Source: Phytophthora quininea (taxonomy: Eukaryota; Oomycota; Peronosporomycetes; Peronosporales; Peronosporaceae). Taken from it: a stretch of 52,817 nt of DNA. The translations under genes and the position numbers were made by a program. Below the pieces are notes generated by a model, which made no database searches, was not told where the DNA came from, and saw nothing but the letters and a program-made list of their open reading frames with translations. Position 1 is the first letter of the stretch; every line of letters starts with the position of its first letter. Location: assembly GCA_011947345.1 (NCBI GenBank), contig JAAVTG010001018.1, positions 1-52,817 of the forward strand. Direction: 5' to 3'. This document shows, in pieces, positions 21,174 to 33,067 of this stretch.

Positions 21174-21451
21174 ATGTCTATGACAACTTGCGATGCTGGT
21201 CAACCTTCTGGTGTGTCAGCTTCCACTCGCAAGCAGCGGGCTCGTAGCAGATCAGTGCGAGCATGGCATCAGGATCTGCTCGCAGCCGAGGAGGGTGCTT
21301 ACTCGGACTCAACAGTTGCTACTGTTTACGGCAAGGACAAGGACGGCTTCATCTGGACTGCCAGGACGGCAGGTGAGAGCCTCGCTTGTACTGTAGTTGA
21401 GCTAATTAGTTCATTTTGCATTTTGCAGCTAAAAAGTCAAGTACACGTTGA
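21174..21451 (+). CDS. Hypothetical small protein, one intron
   Basis: A short basic/Ser-rich frame (...STRKQRARSRSVRAWHQDLL..., ...VATVYGKDKDGFIWTARTA). Splicing out a 56-nt intron with consensus ends (GTGAGA...TTTTGCAG, 21373-21428) gives a 73-residue product. The coding-like composition and the good intron are the only support. It may be an isolated transposon-derived exon. Confidence 0.3.
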
Positions 21452-21547
21452 CTTCGCGGGAGTTCTGCCCTACTCTGCATATTTACTAAAATGTTCTAAT
21501 AATTATAATCCTAGTCAAACGTAAGTAACTGCTAAGTATCAGTCACA

Positions 21548-22810
21548 ATGGATCCCCACAATTATCGGTGGAAGTTCTCTCAGGCCATTGTGCAAGCCAT
21601 TCGTCGAGGGATTGTCCGATCTCTGGCAAAGTCGAGACGGCGGTCGCTTGCGGTCACTTGTAGGCGTTGGAGCTCTGTGAATCTGACGACAGAGATGAAG
21701 TCCGATGGACAGATCCGGAGGAGAGTGGTTTACATCCGAGAGGTGGAGAGATGCTCTCGATGCAGCCGCGAAGGAGGGCCATTGGAAGATCGTGCATTGG
21801 CTGGACGAACGTGTTGGCTCAGACAACTTTTGAGGGGACTGCACAGCGATCGCGCCGAGAGCTATCCATCAGGACAATTTGGAGCAGCTGTGGTGGGCTT
21901 GGGATGTTGGCTATGCGATAGATTACGTCGTGTGTATGTATGAATCGAGACAGAAGTTCTCCAGCGACATCGTCAAGTAACTTGTGGGAATTTTCCCAGA
22001 CGCAGCTAGCCATGCGCTCGAGCACGCTGCAGAGATCAGAGATCTCGAACTCGTGCAATGGCTGCTGCCTCGGATCAAAAGGTACGACGACAACAATCTC
22101 TTTGTTTCAGCTCTGTCCAAAGGCTGCGCAAGTGGTAATCTTGCTACCGTCCAGTGGCTGGTTCTTCAAGCCGAGGAGTGGGGAGCCCTACGACTTCAGT
22201 GAGATGCTGTCCATGGCAGCGTTCACTGGCAACCTCGAGCTGGTCCAGTGGCTCTACTCACACATTCCAACAATTGATTTCTGCCGTGACCCGTCAAAGA
22301 TTGGGTTTCTTCCATTCTACGCGATGGACGGCGCAGCGGAGGGTGGTCGAGACCTTATTTAGCGCTAGCTGCTCGTATAAGGGGATGAATTCAGATACAG
22401 CTGCGGGCGATCTGGACATGGTGAGGTGGCTCTACGAGAACCGCACCGAGGGCTCTCCTCGACTGGCACTCGGAGCAGCAGCAGGATACGGACAGCTGAA
22501 GGTGGTGCAAGCGCTGCTGGACAATTGCAAGGGCCTAGACACCATGCTGTCCTTTAGCCATGCTGTGCATGGCAGCCATCTCGATGTCGCTTTGCGGTTG
22601 GGTCTGTACCCCCCACGACTACAGCGACGAGATGGTGGTCGAGATGAAAAAGCATTTGAAGGATCATGTATGAGAAATATTGATAGGTTTTATTGGATAT
22701 GTGAAAAAAGACACAGCAGACGTAGAGCAGTTGTGGAGGCCCTTGGCCTCCATCTACTTGAACTGCTAGGGGACGGCTCTCTTTTTTCGCCAAGAACTGT
22801 TAAAGAGTAG
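21548..22810 (+). pseudogene. Ankyrin-repeat protein, frame-broken
   Basis: Oomycete-type ankyrin units are visible in three frames: DLELVQWLLPRIKRYDDNN and NLATVQWLVLQAEEW (21984-22200), NLELVQWLYSHIP (about 22230), DLDMVRWLYENRTEG and QLKVVQALLDNCKG (about 22410-22530). The N-terminus (HNYRWKFSQAIVQAIRRG) matches that of the ankyrin remnant near 30340. Frame changes and stops (for example in 21655-21670, 21976-21980 and 22360) break the gene. Such repeats mediate protein binding; the partner is unknown. Confidence 0.7.
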
Positions 22811-22944
22811 GACGTGATCGGCTGGCTGGAAGATAACTACTATCCTCATGACTAGCATAACCCACTTCAACATCTTTTCTATTGTGACATTTCGTGAAAA
22901 TCGTACTTTTCCCACTAAAATTGTCATTTTGAAGCAAAAAAACC

Positions 22945-25560
22945 ATGGACGACGTGGTGGACGTGACGGAAGCTCAGGACGAAGAGCAGCAGCACGGCCA
23001 GACGCAGGACGGACAGGATCATGGACAGGACAGTGATGTAGAGTTCATGGGCAGCACGGAGACCAACAGCGCCCAGGACGAAGCCCAGGAGGAGGTTCAG
23101 GTCATGGAAGACCAGCAAGATCGCTCTCAGGCCAAGACGGAGGCCCTGATGGCCGCCAAGGGCTTTGTGACTCCTGCCGCTCTTGAGGCAGAGTTCCAGT
23201 GCATCATCTGCCAATACACAATGTTTAAAGTAAGGTGATTCTCTAGGATATTATTTAGGATGAAAACGTTTTCTTATTGTTATTTTTATGTTTTGCAGCC
23301 GATGACAGTATTTTGTGGACATTCCTTCTGGTACGTGTTGCGGTGGAAATGATTCTTATTACTGTAAAGTTGTTAATATGCGTTTTTATGTATTTTATTT
23401 AGTCGTGTTTGTCTGATGGACTCGTTCTTGACACGTCCGATCGAGGAGGCGCAGTGTCCAATCTGTCGGGTGGAGATCATGCAGCTGCTTGCAGCGACGT
23501 CGTCGCCCTCGTCAGTTTTTAACGTTAATGTTACATTATGGAATGCTGTTCAGGTGAGTTGTAGATGAAGAAATGCATTTAAAAAAATGCTCTGACTGAA
23601 TTATTTCCCTATATGGCACAGCTGTTGATTCCGTCCAGTGCCGAGAGAATTTCTTCGTACCAAGATGAAGAAGAGGCTGAATTTACCATCAAACTTGATC
23701 AATTGGAAGCCAAATGGAAGATCTTCTTCCTTAGTGAAAGAGCAGCGAGGTACCACGGCGACCACGATGAAGAGGAATTACCAGCGCAATCTGGGGATGA
23801 ATCAGCTCCATGGGAGGAGCAACGAGACGGACATTCGGAGTATCCTGTCCTAAAGGTGGAAGATCACAACGAGGGTAACGTTCATGTTACGCGAAATGTC
23901 GTTCTGGACATTTCTGATGAGAACGAAGACGGTATTATGAACATGCGGGTCGGCCTCGCCATCGTCGAGTTCCCGAGCATTTTGAGCTGTACAATGAGCA
24001 TCAGGAGTGCTCGTTAAATGTGATCAAGATGGAGGAGGACGAGGAAATCGCCGATGGAATGCCGTTCTTCATGAGTGAGACTGGGGACGACGACGCCCTT
24101 GTGTGTGGATCTTATTACAATGAAATTACTCTCCGAGTTTGTGATGACGGGGTACGTACGTAAGGCGAGCGTAAATCAGTTGGACAATATTCAGTTTTAC
24201 TCAAGTTACTATTGCTTTTGACAGGGCAACTGTGTGATGGAGCGTACTCGTGGTGCTCAAGCTGGCGTCGTGGGTTTTCCTGGCCTACGACTCGACGTTC
24301 CTGGAGGTAAGTTTGCTGTGTTAGTTCTTTATGGCAGAACTAATGCTTTTTTTTTTTTGCTGCAGGCACGTACACGTTTCGCTTCTCTGACGACTTGTAC
24401 GGGTTAAAGCTCAGTATTACCATGCTGCTGCGAGAGCCGCACGAGATTTCGGACACGCCAGTAGCTGATTATGTTAGTCTTATCAATGATGAAGCACGAG
24501 ATGCTCGTCGTCGAAATCGGGGCGGCAACTACAGCGACGATGAAGGCGAGTACGATGAAGAAGGAGGCGAGTCCGATGATTCTTTTATCATAAATGACCT
24601 CACTGCTGGGTCGGACGGTCATTTCTCTGAGCATGAAGGGGAAGAACACGTAGAATATAATAGCGACGACGAGGCAGCAGATGAAGAAAGCGAGCGACGG
24701 CGAATAAGCCGACGCCAGCGTTCAGGTAGACGATCCGAACGCGAGGTTGAGATCGTCGACGAGCATGACGACGACGGAGAAGAGGCCGATCATCACGAGG
24801 ATGGCGAGGAGGAGGACTTTCACGAACGATCAGAACGCCGTACAGTCCAATTAGTGCACGAGCACGAAGACGCAGCCTTTTCCTCAGACGAGGAAGCCGG
24901 ACACGACGAACCGAGAGATGTTGAAGAGGAGGAGGAACCAGGACTATTTATTTGGCAATCTCGGTCACGTCGGCGGAACGCAAACCAAATCTTCGACAGT
25001 GAAGATGAAGGCGAGAGTGAGGAGCTGCAGAAGAAGAAGACACGGACCAAATTGTCGACGATGCAGCCGATGGCAATGTCGGTGATGTAAGCGAAGACGA
25101 AGAGACTGTCTCGCCTGTTAGGAATGGCAAGAAAACAACTCGTGAGCAATGGGAGGAAGGCGAAGGAGAGTCTGATGCCGACGCAGATGCGAGTTTAGTT
25201 AGACCAGTCGTTGCCTTCTCGGACGACGGCGAGTCGGACAGCAGCCAACGCCCACTGAAGCGAGCGCGAGACCGAATCGTCGAAAGTGACGACGAGGACG
25301 TGGTGGATATGGAGCAGTCCATAGAGATAGCCCGGTCCTTGAACGCGCACGACGATGATGAGGTCGACAATGGTTCGCAGTTGCAGTCGACCGAACCGTT
25401 CGACGAGGAGGAAGGCGGCGACGACGATGACCAGCAAGTGTACGACGAAGCGCAACAAGAGGACGGAGATGGCGGACCAGACTACCCAGACGAAGAAGAA
25501 GAGGAAGATAGGTATCAAGAAGAGGAAGGAGACGAGTATGGGGCCGAGTTTTCAGAGTAA
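22945..25560 (+). CDS. RING-finger protein, putative E3 ubiquitin ligase, acidic C-terminus
   Basis: Six exons fit: 22945-23229, 23299-23330, 23403-23553, 23622-24151, 24225-24306, 24366-25560, all with GT-AG introns. A C3HC4 RING is assembled across the first three: C86, C89, C101, H103, C106, C109, C124, C127 (CIICQYTMFK / CGHSFC / RVC...CPIC). RING proteins recruit E2 enzymes to ubiquitinate targets. The N-terminus (1-70) is Gln/Asp/Glu rich. The C-terminal third is highly acidic and Ser-rich with Arg clusters (RRRISRRQRSGRR), which suggests a nuclear protein (inference). Two frame breaks occur: at the CCC run 23972-23974 (one extra C keeps the frame) and near 25021-25028. Intron 5 contains a long T run (about 24342-24354) next to its acceptor. 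The conserved splice sites argue for a live gene with sequence errors. Confidence 0.8.
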
Positions 25561-25680
25561 CGATGTAGGAGCCTCGTGAACGCAGAAACCTTGAAGTTAT
25601 TAAACCCGCTGCATCAACACTTTTTGACCAGGAATCACCATCGAAATTAGTATCGAGGCCACTTTCGTTTAACACACTTC

Positions 25681-26237
25681 TAGCCCCAACATATACAGTA
25701 TAAGTTCCATACTATAGCAGCCGCCATGGAAGGAAGCCACCACCATGGAAGCTGACTGCCGCCAGTGCTTGACGGACTCCGCTTCCATCGCTCAGTTGGC
25801 CATTTGCTCGCCCAAGCTCCAGCTCCAGCGCAATGCACGACGTGTGCATCTGGCGACGAAGACCGCCGGAGGCTGTGCTGCCAGAGGTCCCCTCGAGCCC
25901 GAGCTTGAGGGTGGACCTCCTGTGTGTCCAAGCCCCGTGGGTTCTCAAGTGTCGTCTGAAGCTCAGCGACCAAGCTCAAGTGACCCCTCTCAACTCCCAA
26001 GGCAAGGTGAAAATCAAGCACAAGCGTCTACGCGACGGCGTACTAGTTGTAGAACAGTTAACTTATGGTACAGCCGTCATGACGAAGGCTTTTCCTCCAG
26101 CGTGACGCCTTGAAAACCACAAGTGTCCTGTGTGCCCGCGGGTGGCATCGGGATAGCCGGTGGTCTCCGGCATTAACCTGCTGATGCTGTAGGAAGGAGT
26201 AGCTACTAGCACGTCCCGGATAGCGGGGGTAAAGGGG
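25681..26237 (+). repeat. Dispersed repeat, copy 2, with 12-bp target duplication
   Basis: A 557-bp element, TAGCCCC...AAAGGGG, flanked by a perfect 12-bp direct repeat TTAACACACTTC at 25669-25680 and 26238-26249. Homologous to 5836-6757. The duplication length suggests a retroposed (SINE-like) element, although adjacency to TTAA in both copies is also notable. It lies 120 nt after the RING gene stop, probably in its 3' UTR or downstream flank. Confidence 0.8.
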
Positions 26238-26508
26238 TTAACACACTTCAACCACGAACACGGACCAGATGGTGAGCGCAGTGTCGGACTGTCGAAATGG
26301 ATCCTGGTTGAAGTTTTGAGCAGTTTGAACACGGCAGGCCAGCTTTCAGTTGGAATGACCAAGCAGACCGCGGTGACCACGTGCAGGACCGGTTGCACGT
26401 TGAAGATAAAGTGTCTTCAGTCCTCGGTACACGCACGTTGAAATGCTTGGTGAGTATAACCTTCAACCAGGTCGAGCTGCATTGGGGCAATGGAGCTCTG
26501 CGCATAGA

Positions 26509-26524
26509 GCTCATTCTCCAATTC
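26509..26524 (+). promoter_or_regulatory. Inr/FPR core promoter of ADH gene 1
   Basis: GCTCATTCTCCAATTC matches the oomycete GCTCATTYYNCAWTTT consensus at all but the last position, 55 nt before the ATG. Confidence 0.7.
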
Positions 26525-26578
26525 GCCCGGTGTCCACCACATCATCCAAGCTTCTCCAGCCTCTCCAGCCTCGTCGTC

Positions 26579-27820
26579 ATGCTGCGCATCGCGTCCCGCT
26601 TCAACCAGCCCGCTCGTCGTGCGGCGCAAACCTCGACCAAGTCGATCGTCGGCGCCCACAACGGCCAATGCCGCTGCGGCAACTGCTTGCCGCACGCCAT
26701 GGGCTGCACGTGCCCGCGTTGCCAGTCGCGCTCGTACTCGGTCAAGTCGCAGACCAAGTACGACATTCCCAAGACCCAGACGGCCGTGGTGTTTGAGAGC
26801 ACCAATGCGCCGCTGCAGGTCCGCAAGGACTGGCCGGTGACGCAACCCAAGGACCTCAAGTCCGGCGAAGTGCTGGTGCGCTTGGCGTACAGCGGTGTCT
26901 GCCACTCGGACCTGCACATTTGGCAGGGAGACTTTCCCATGAAGCACAAGCAGCCGCTAGTCGGTGGCCACGAAGGTGCCGGCTACGTCGCTGCCATCGG
27001 CGACCACACCACCACCGATCTTAAGATCGGCGATGCTGTCGGTGTTAAGTGGATTGCCAATTCGTGCCTCGGGTGTGAGGACTGCCGTAAGGGCCACGAG
27101 CACACGTGCGTCGCCGGAGCTGAGACCCATGGCTTCAGCGTGGATGGTTCATTCCAGCAGTGGTGCGTGTCCTATTCGGACCACGTGACTCCTATCCCCA
27201 AGGGGTTGGAAATGTCTGCTGCTGCGCCGATCCTGTGTGCCGGCGTGACGGTATACAAGGCGTTGAAGGAGATCGGTGGTGTGTGTGGCGACACGGTGGT
27301 GATCCCGGGAGCCGGTGGTGGTTTGGGCCATTTCGCCTGCCAGTACGCCCGCGCTATGGGTTACCGCGTTATTGCCATCGACACGGGTGACCACAAGCGC
27401 AAGCTGATCCAGTCGTACGGCATCAAAGACTTCATCGACTACAAGGAGGGCAACGTCAAGGAGAAGGTGTTCGAGGGCACGGAAGGCCGCGGTGCTCACG
27501 CGACGGTGGTGGTGGCCTCCAACAAGGAAGCGTACAATGATGCGCTGTCGTTCCTGCGTCCGCATGGCTCGGTGGTGATGGTGGGTCTACCGAAAAACGC
27601 TTCCATCACGGCGGACGTGTTCGGTTCGGTGCTCAGTGCGCACCGCATTATCGGGTCGTACGTCGGCAACCGCCAGGACTCAGTCGAGGCGCTCAAGGTG
27701 GCTGCGGCGGGTGACGTGTCGACCAACTACTCGATCGAGAAGCTCGACAAGCTGCCGGAGGTGTTCAAGCGCATGGAGGCGGGCAAGTTGGTCGGTCGCG
27801 TGGTGCTCGACTGCGAGTAA
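26579..27820 (+). CDS. Zinc-dependent alcohol dehydrogenase, copy 1 (probably mitochondrial)
   Basis: 413 residues, no intron. Interconverts alcohols and aldehydes with NAD(H). Seen: catalytic zinc ligands C (GVCHSD), HE (GGHEGAG) and C (PILCAGVTVYKAL); a structural zinc site C-x2-C-x2-C-x7-C (CLGCEDC...C); a Rossmann GAGGGLG followed by an Asp (AIDTG), which favours NAD over NADP. The first 25-30 residues are Arg/Ser-rich and amphipathic (MLRIASRFNQPARR), like a mitochondrial presequence. An unusual Cys-rich block (CRCGNC...CTCPRC) then precedes the enzyme domain. This is the most divergent of four copies in the window, with clear differences throughout, for example SDLHIWQGDFPMKHK where the others have TDLHVWLGDWPLDNK. 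It converges with the TMTC-like gene. The start is supported by the Inr 55 nt upstream. Confidence 0.93.
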   Translation: MLRIASRFNQPARRAAQTSTKSIVGAHNGQCRCGNCLPHAMGCTCPRCQSRSYSVKSQTKYDIPKTQTAVVFESTNAPLQVRKDWPVTQPKDLKSGEVLVRLAYSGVCHSDLHIWQGDFPMKHKQPLVGGHEGAGYVAAIGDHTTTDLKIGDAVGVKWIANSCLGCEDCRKGHEHTCVAGAETHGFSVDGSFQQWCVSYSDHVTPIPKGLEMSAAAPILCAGVTVYKALKEIGGVCGDTVVIPGAGGGLGHFACQYARAMGYRVIAIDTGDHKRKLIQSYGIKDFIDYKEGNVKEKVFEGTEGRGAHATVVVASNKEAYNDALSFLRPHGSVVMVGLPKNASITADVFGSVLSAHRIIGSYVGNRQDSVEALKVAAAGDVSTNYSIEKLDKLPEVFKRMEAGKLVGRVVLDCE

Positions 27821-27971
27821 GTTGCTACCGTCAACTGTCACCAGTTGGTGAATGACTCCAAAGTTCCCCGGGGAACGCTGTAGGTTGTCTGTGTGAGGAA
27901 AGGATGGCGAGCTGTTTAAGCAAGTTGACAATGCAATGCCTTGTCAAAGCACTCTTGTTTGCTGTCGGTTG

Positions 27972-30014
27972 CTAGAACATGATCTGACTGTTGAACTGAG
28001 GTACTTGTTCGGCTCCACCGCTCGCTCGGACTCGCTCCTTCAATGCAACCCACTCACCAAACCTTTTCAAGTTCGATCTAGGGATCTCGTGAACGTGTTC
28101 GTACCCGGGAGTTTGCAGAGCGTATTCGAACTCTTGTCGTGCCTTGTCGAGGTCTCCCAAGTGGACCCAACACACACCGGCGTTATTATGAGCGTGGCAA
28201 CTATGCGGATGAAGTTTTACCAGTTCCATGTAGGCTTCGCAAGCACGATCGATCTGTTTGAAGCTCACCAGCAGTTTGAGACGGTGGAGATCGGACTTGA
28301 GCGTTCCTTTGGGCGTGAAATAGTACGATAATTCCCACAACTGGTGGCACTCAGAGTCGTCCGGAGAACAACGTCCAGCGCTCGTCAAGTACGTGGCGCG
28401 TTGATCTAATATCCTCCAGTCCGACGGATCCATCCTAATCATGCAGTAGAAATTAGTTTAACTCAAAAGTGACTTTTGTTGGGGATCGTACCGAAGCGAG
28501 TACTTTAACAGAGCGTTTTCATTTCGCCAATGCCTCATGAGTCCTGTTGAGATCAGAAGAAGAGCTCCTGACAGCAGCAAATACAGCACAAATATGATCC
28601 CTTTTTGCTTCTTGGGCTTCGAAGGCTGGTGGTGACTTTGACGCGGAGAATGCTCAGGCTCTACTTCTTCTTCATCATCGTCGAAAACCCATTGCGCCAG
28701 TGCAGCTCCTCCATAAGGAACTGTCACGATAGTCGTCAAATAAGCGTACCGATCGAAGCCAGCAGAAACCATTCCGTGTTGAACGAGGCCGGAGACAGGG
28801 AGCAGCATTACAACAAAGTTTATCAATGCCAGCAAGTGCTGAAGAGCGTTGCGATTCTCCAACAGCCAGACGACCATTAACACGAGCAGTATCGACGCTG
28901 CTATCGCCAGTTGCTGCTCAGCATTAGCAAAGTCTAAATCCCCTTGGTGAAGCTGGTAATGGGGACGCAATTTTGTAGGCCATAGCAAGTGCTTTAAAAT
29001 CCAAACTGGGGTCGTCATAACTTTCACAAAACGCTCGTTCAGTGACAGCAACAGTACGTCAGCGTCAGCTTGCGCTCCTCGACGGTTCGAGAGCAACGTG
29101 ATCGTCAAAAATGAGAGGAAAACAGCAGTCATAGGAAGTTTTCCAATCATGTACGACCAGAGCTGCTTGGCATTGATTTTGGGCATTTGGAACCGCAGAG
29201 CGGCATACACCAGAGCATCAATCAAGACAAAACTTGCTGGCAGAAGAATGCACGCGCTCTTTGAAAGCAGGGCACTAAGATACAGCCCTAGAAAAAATAA
29301 TATCGACTATTAGTAGAGTTCGGCCACGGAAATCAACTACTTACCACAACAGAGCAAACTGTCTCCGCTGAAACCTTTTGGAAACAAGACCTTCTCGACA
29401 TCTTTCTTGGTTGATACGTCACTCAACCTTTGTGCTATTGCTCGAATGTGCACATACAGCGCGAGGTTGCTAAACAGCGCACACAAAGTGTACGGCTGCG
29501 CTGATGGCCACGAAATAACTTCCACATGCACAGGGTGGATGAGGAACACGGTCGTACTCAAACAACATCCGTACCAATGTCTCCTGTTCTCATCCTGAAT
29601 CAAATCTCCATATCGTTTTGCCCCCAACTTGAAATTCGACAACACCGCCACGACATCAAGGAGCAGCGCCGAAGCTTTCGCCAACACGAAGCCAGAGACG
29701 AAATGCAGTAGAACCGACACGACTCGGACGCTCCAGGGGTCAAGACCCACGACACACACAGTAATCGCCTTTAGAAGCCACCCGAACGGCTCGTACACGT
29801 TGACTTTGGTCATGGTGAACATCTCGTAGACGTTAGACCAGCTGAGACCGTGCTGGATCGCAGCGTTCTCCACGAAGTTGGTCTTGTCGTCCCAGATGGT
29901 CAGGAATTCCCAGTCGCCATCAGCACTTGGGTTTTCGAAAAACGGGGCTACGTATACTCCGAGAAGGGCGCAGCACAAGCAGCAGACCCATTCGTCCCGA
30001 CAGACTAGTCGCAT
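27972..30014 (-). CDS. TMTC-like membrane O-mannosyltransferase
   Basis: Three exons on the minus strand: 29345-30014, 28492-29287, 27972-28434 (introns of 57 nt each, GTAAGT and GTACGA donors). They give an unbroken 642-residue protein. The N-terminal half has many hydrophobic segments, an acidic WDDKTNF luminal-loop motif, IHPVHVEVISW and, later, FDRYAYLTTI, the pattern of the TMTC/DUF1736 family of GT-C-fold glycosyltransferases. The C-terminal third (exon 3) has TPR-like helices (CEAYMELVKLHPHSCHAHNN, DLDKARQEFEYALQ). TMTC proteins act in the ER membrane, using lipid-linked mannose to modify proteins. The start ATG at 30014 precedes a hydrophobic segment (CCLCCALLGVYVA). The gene is shorter in TPRs than animal relatives. 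It is divergent from the ankyrin pseudogene. Confidence 0.82.
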
Positions 30015-30040
30015 CGTAAAATAGTGGAAGATCGCAAAAT

Positions 30041-32893
30041 ATGAACTTCAACCCTCTTGAAGAGAATGCTCGATATCATCGATTTGAAGAGGGAGGGTCG
30101 AAGTTGAAAATGCTCACCGGTGTGAACTGCGTCCTCCGGATCAAGGGCTCGACCGTCAATGGCGATGTCTCCGTCCTCATCTCCGACTTCTTAGTCTCCA
30201 ACATCTCTCTGTCTCGTGCATGTGCATTGACGCCCGTTGGATCGACGTTGCTATTGGATTTTGTGTGGACTCGAAGGCTTGGAGATGTCGACAGCAGTCA
30301 ATGGAGTTTGGCCAAATTGCTGCACACAGAACGTCACTACTACCGCTGGGAATTCTCCTAGTGTTTGGTCCAAGCAGTTCGACGAGATGAGTTAGCGACA
30401 GTTCAGTGGCTGCTGCAGCATTTCCAGGGCTGCCCCGTCAGGAAAGAAGTTGTCGTCGAAGCTGCAAGAGGAGGGGGTTGACTCTGTTGCAAGCTCTGGA
30501 AGCGGACGATTCCCACGGCGGGATCTTGTGGAGTGACTTGAGAGTAAAAGACTTTAAGATAGATGATCGAGGGAAGTCCATGCGCTCAGCTGACTGCAAC
30601 GCAAGTCTTGATAAGCAGGGATCCGCAAAAATGGATTGGGATTGTGTGATTGCCGATATTGTCAAACACAATACCCGATTGTGGGAAGATCGGAAATCAC
30701 AATCACGGATTTTCGCTTCTATCAGGTTTTACTGCTGTTAGAGCCGCAGAGGAAAATTGCTGGCTTCCTGGACGAAATGACCGCGCTTGATGTTATCACT
30801 TGTAAACGCCAGCGCAACAACATGACTGTGGCGACATTTTTGACATTGTGCTAGACGACTACGATGGCATGGAGAAGTATCTTGCCCCGGATGCGGACAT
30901 TGTCGAGTCTGGAGCGTTTGATAGCGGGCTGGCTAAAATTCAAGCTGGCGTAGAGACCTCCTTGTTGCGAAACGAGCGAAAGGCATTGCATCGTCTCACT
31001 ACAACCTCACCGGATCCGGATCAATCACCAGCAGCTCCTATTGAGACAGCGACAGCAAGGTCAAAGCGGAAGCGCGCCGCTGATGCTCTGGATGAGAAGC
31101 TCAAGAAAAATCACGCCGACGCAGGGGACCGCAGTCGAAGTTTATCGACGTAACCTGGATTCCTGCGACCTCCGTAGTTGCTGAGCGCTTTTTCTGGATC
31201 GTTAAAAGCACTGTCGGGTATTTGAGGAAGTGCCTGAGCCACGAAAACCTCGAAAGGATCATGTACTTGAAGCTAAACTGGGACTTAGTGACGCTTGCGG
31301 ACGTGTTGAAGGCCATTAAGCGAGCCAAACACATTAGCGATGCAGTACTTGTGTAATAGATTGCAATAACCAGCTAGGAGATTGAAGAGATTGCAATCAT
31401 TGATTGTTCCAGATCGAAGCAGTCAATCAATATAAAATCTATATTGACGGACCACTGGTTTTGTGGACTGCTCCAAGGAAGAATGGAAAGCGCAGTGGAC
31501 AGCTCGCGTGGATATCGCTCGCTACCTTTCAGTGACGAAGTTGCTAATTCTCAAGCGCTGTGGCAGCTAGGATATACCATACTCACCCAAGCAGCAGAGC
31601 TGGGAGACATGGAATTGGTCCAATGGCTGCTTCCGCGGGTCATCGAGGAGGACACTGACGACGACAAGTATTTCTTAACCGTGGCGCTCGAATCTGGGAG
31701 TCGATATGGTCATTTAGAGTTAGTCCAATGGCTCCTTGAGGGTATGGACGAACGGGATATCGAGGAGGGTCCCTCGAGTACGATGTTTTGGGCAGCAATG
31801 GGAGGATATCTAGAGTTGGTCAGGTGGTTGTACGATAGCTATAGCGATTCTTCTAATGTTGATCTTTTCGAAGCCAGCCAAATGATGATGAGGACGACTA
31901 CGATGTCTACACGTACACAGCGATGGATGCAGCTGCCGGACATGGACATCTTGATGTCCTTCAGTACTTCCATTCCATTGAGATTTCTCTACGGAACAAT
32001 CGCCAAGCGCAATCTCAACGTCCAGTTTGTACGTCAACAGTGATGGATTCTGCTGGAGCGCACAACCATTTGGAGGTTGTCAAATGGCTGCACGTTCACC
32101 GATCCGAGGGCTGCAGCGATAGAGCGATGGCTTATGCTGCAATCTTCGGCCACTTGGACGTGGTAAAATGGCTGCACTCGAATCGATTGGAAGGGACTTG
32201 GGGTGTGGACAATACTTTGGATCGGTGCTACCGCAAACAAACATGTTTCCTGCACCATCGTCGACTACATCAGTACGACCCTGGCGCTGCTTTTGCCGAC
32301 GACGAGAACCAGCTAGAAACCCTGCAATGGCTGCGTGCAAATTATCCTACGGGTTTGCCTCACGTTTTCGCCGACTCAGCGATGGATCTCGCTGCTGCAA
32401 ATGGAAATGTCAAGGTGTTGGAATGGCTGCACACGAACACCGACAAGAGGTGCACAGAGAGAGGAATGGCGCTGCCGCAGAGTTTGGACAGATGGATTCT
32501 ATGCAGTGGCTCCATCAGAATCGACCAGACGGCAACTTCCTGTCAGCTATGGCCTTCGCGGCGAAAAATAGTCATCTGGACATGGTGAAATGGCTGTCTG
32601 CGAATCGATCTGCTATCTCGCCATCACCAGCGCTTGAGAGCGCAGCAGTACACGGACAATTGGATGTCGTGAAGTGGATCGTCTATCATCATCCAGAAGC
32701 TCATTCGTTTGATCGCTTTCGTACGGCAGCGAAGTTTGGACATTTTGACATTGCGCTGTTTCTTGATGCTCACTTGGCCAACGATAAAGGAGGAGCAGCT
32801 GACGTAAAGAGAATAATCGAAAACTCACGTGATGCAAGCGCAAGGTACAAGGGGATTGCTGCATGGCTACAACAGAATTATTCGCCAGCATGA
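30041..32893 (+). pseudogene. Ankyrin-repeat gene(s), broken and interrupted by a hAT fragment
   Basis: The 5' part (30310-30530) contains HYYRWEFS, a stop, then CLVQAVRRDELATVQWLLQHFQG; it resembles the start of the ankyrin locus at 21548. After a hAT-like insertion the repeats resume at 31486: DMELVQWLLPRV, HLELVQWLLEGM, YLELVRWLYDS, HLEVVKWLHVHRSEG, HLDVVKWLHSNRLEG, NVKVLEWLHTNTDK, HLDMVKWLSANRS, QLDVVKWIVYHH, ending at 32893. At least three frame changes (near 31890, 32480 and earlier) break it. The two parts may be one gene split by the insertion, or two genes. Confidence 0.7.
30560..31356 (+). mobile_element. hAT-family transposase fragment
   Basis: The C-terminal half of a hAT transposase, in several frames. 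DYDGMEKYLAPDADIVESGAFDS at about 30850-30930 is followed by a Lys/Arg linker, then WIPATSVVAERFF and LSHENLERIMYLKLNWDL at about 31155-31290, the hAT dimerisation motif. There is no N-terminal BED finger and no catalytic core, so it is non-functional. Ends and target duplication were not identified. It lies inside the ankyrin locus. Confidence 0.65.
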
Positions 32894-33067
32894 GAACGAA
32901 GTTACCCGCTTGCAAACAACGCCACAGTGCGCCTTATTATTCATGTTCATTCATAACAGCAGACTGTCACTACTCTCTACGCTACAGCTACGACTACTGG
33001 TGGCTTCCAACAGCTCTGCGATGGTAGGTTTTGCAACTTCCAGCTCAATTCACAGATAAATCGGAGC

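Noticed and set aside
26063..26398. Minus-strand protein-like frame across the dispersed repeat
   Set aside because: The frame is repeat sequence shared with 6550-6757, where it is broken; no domain seen.
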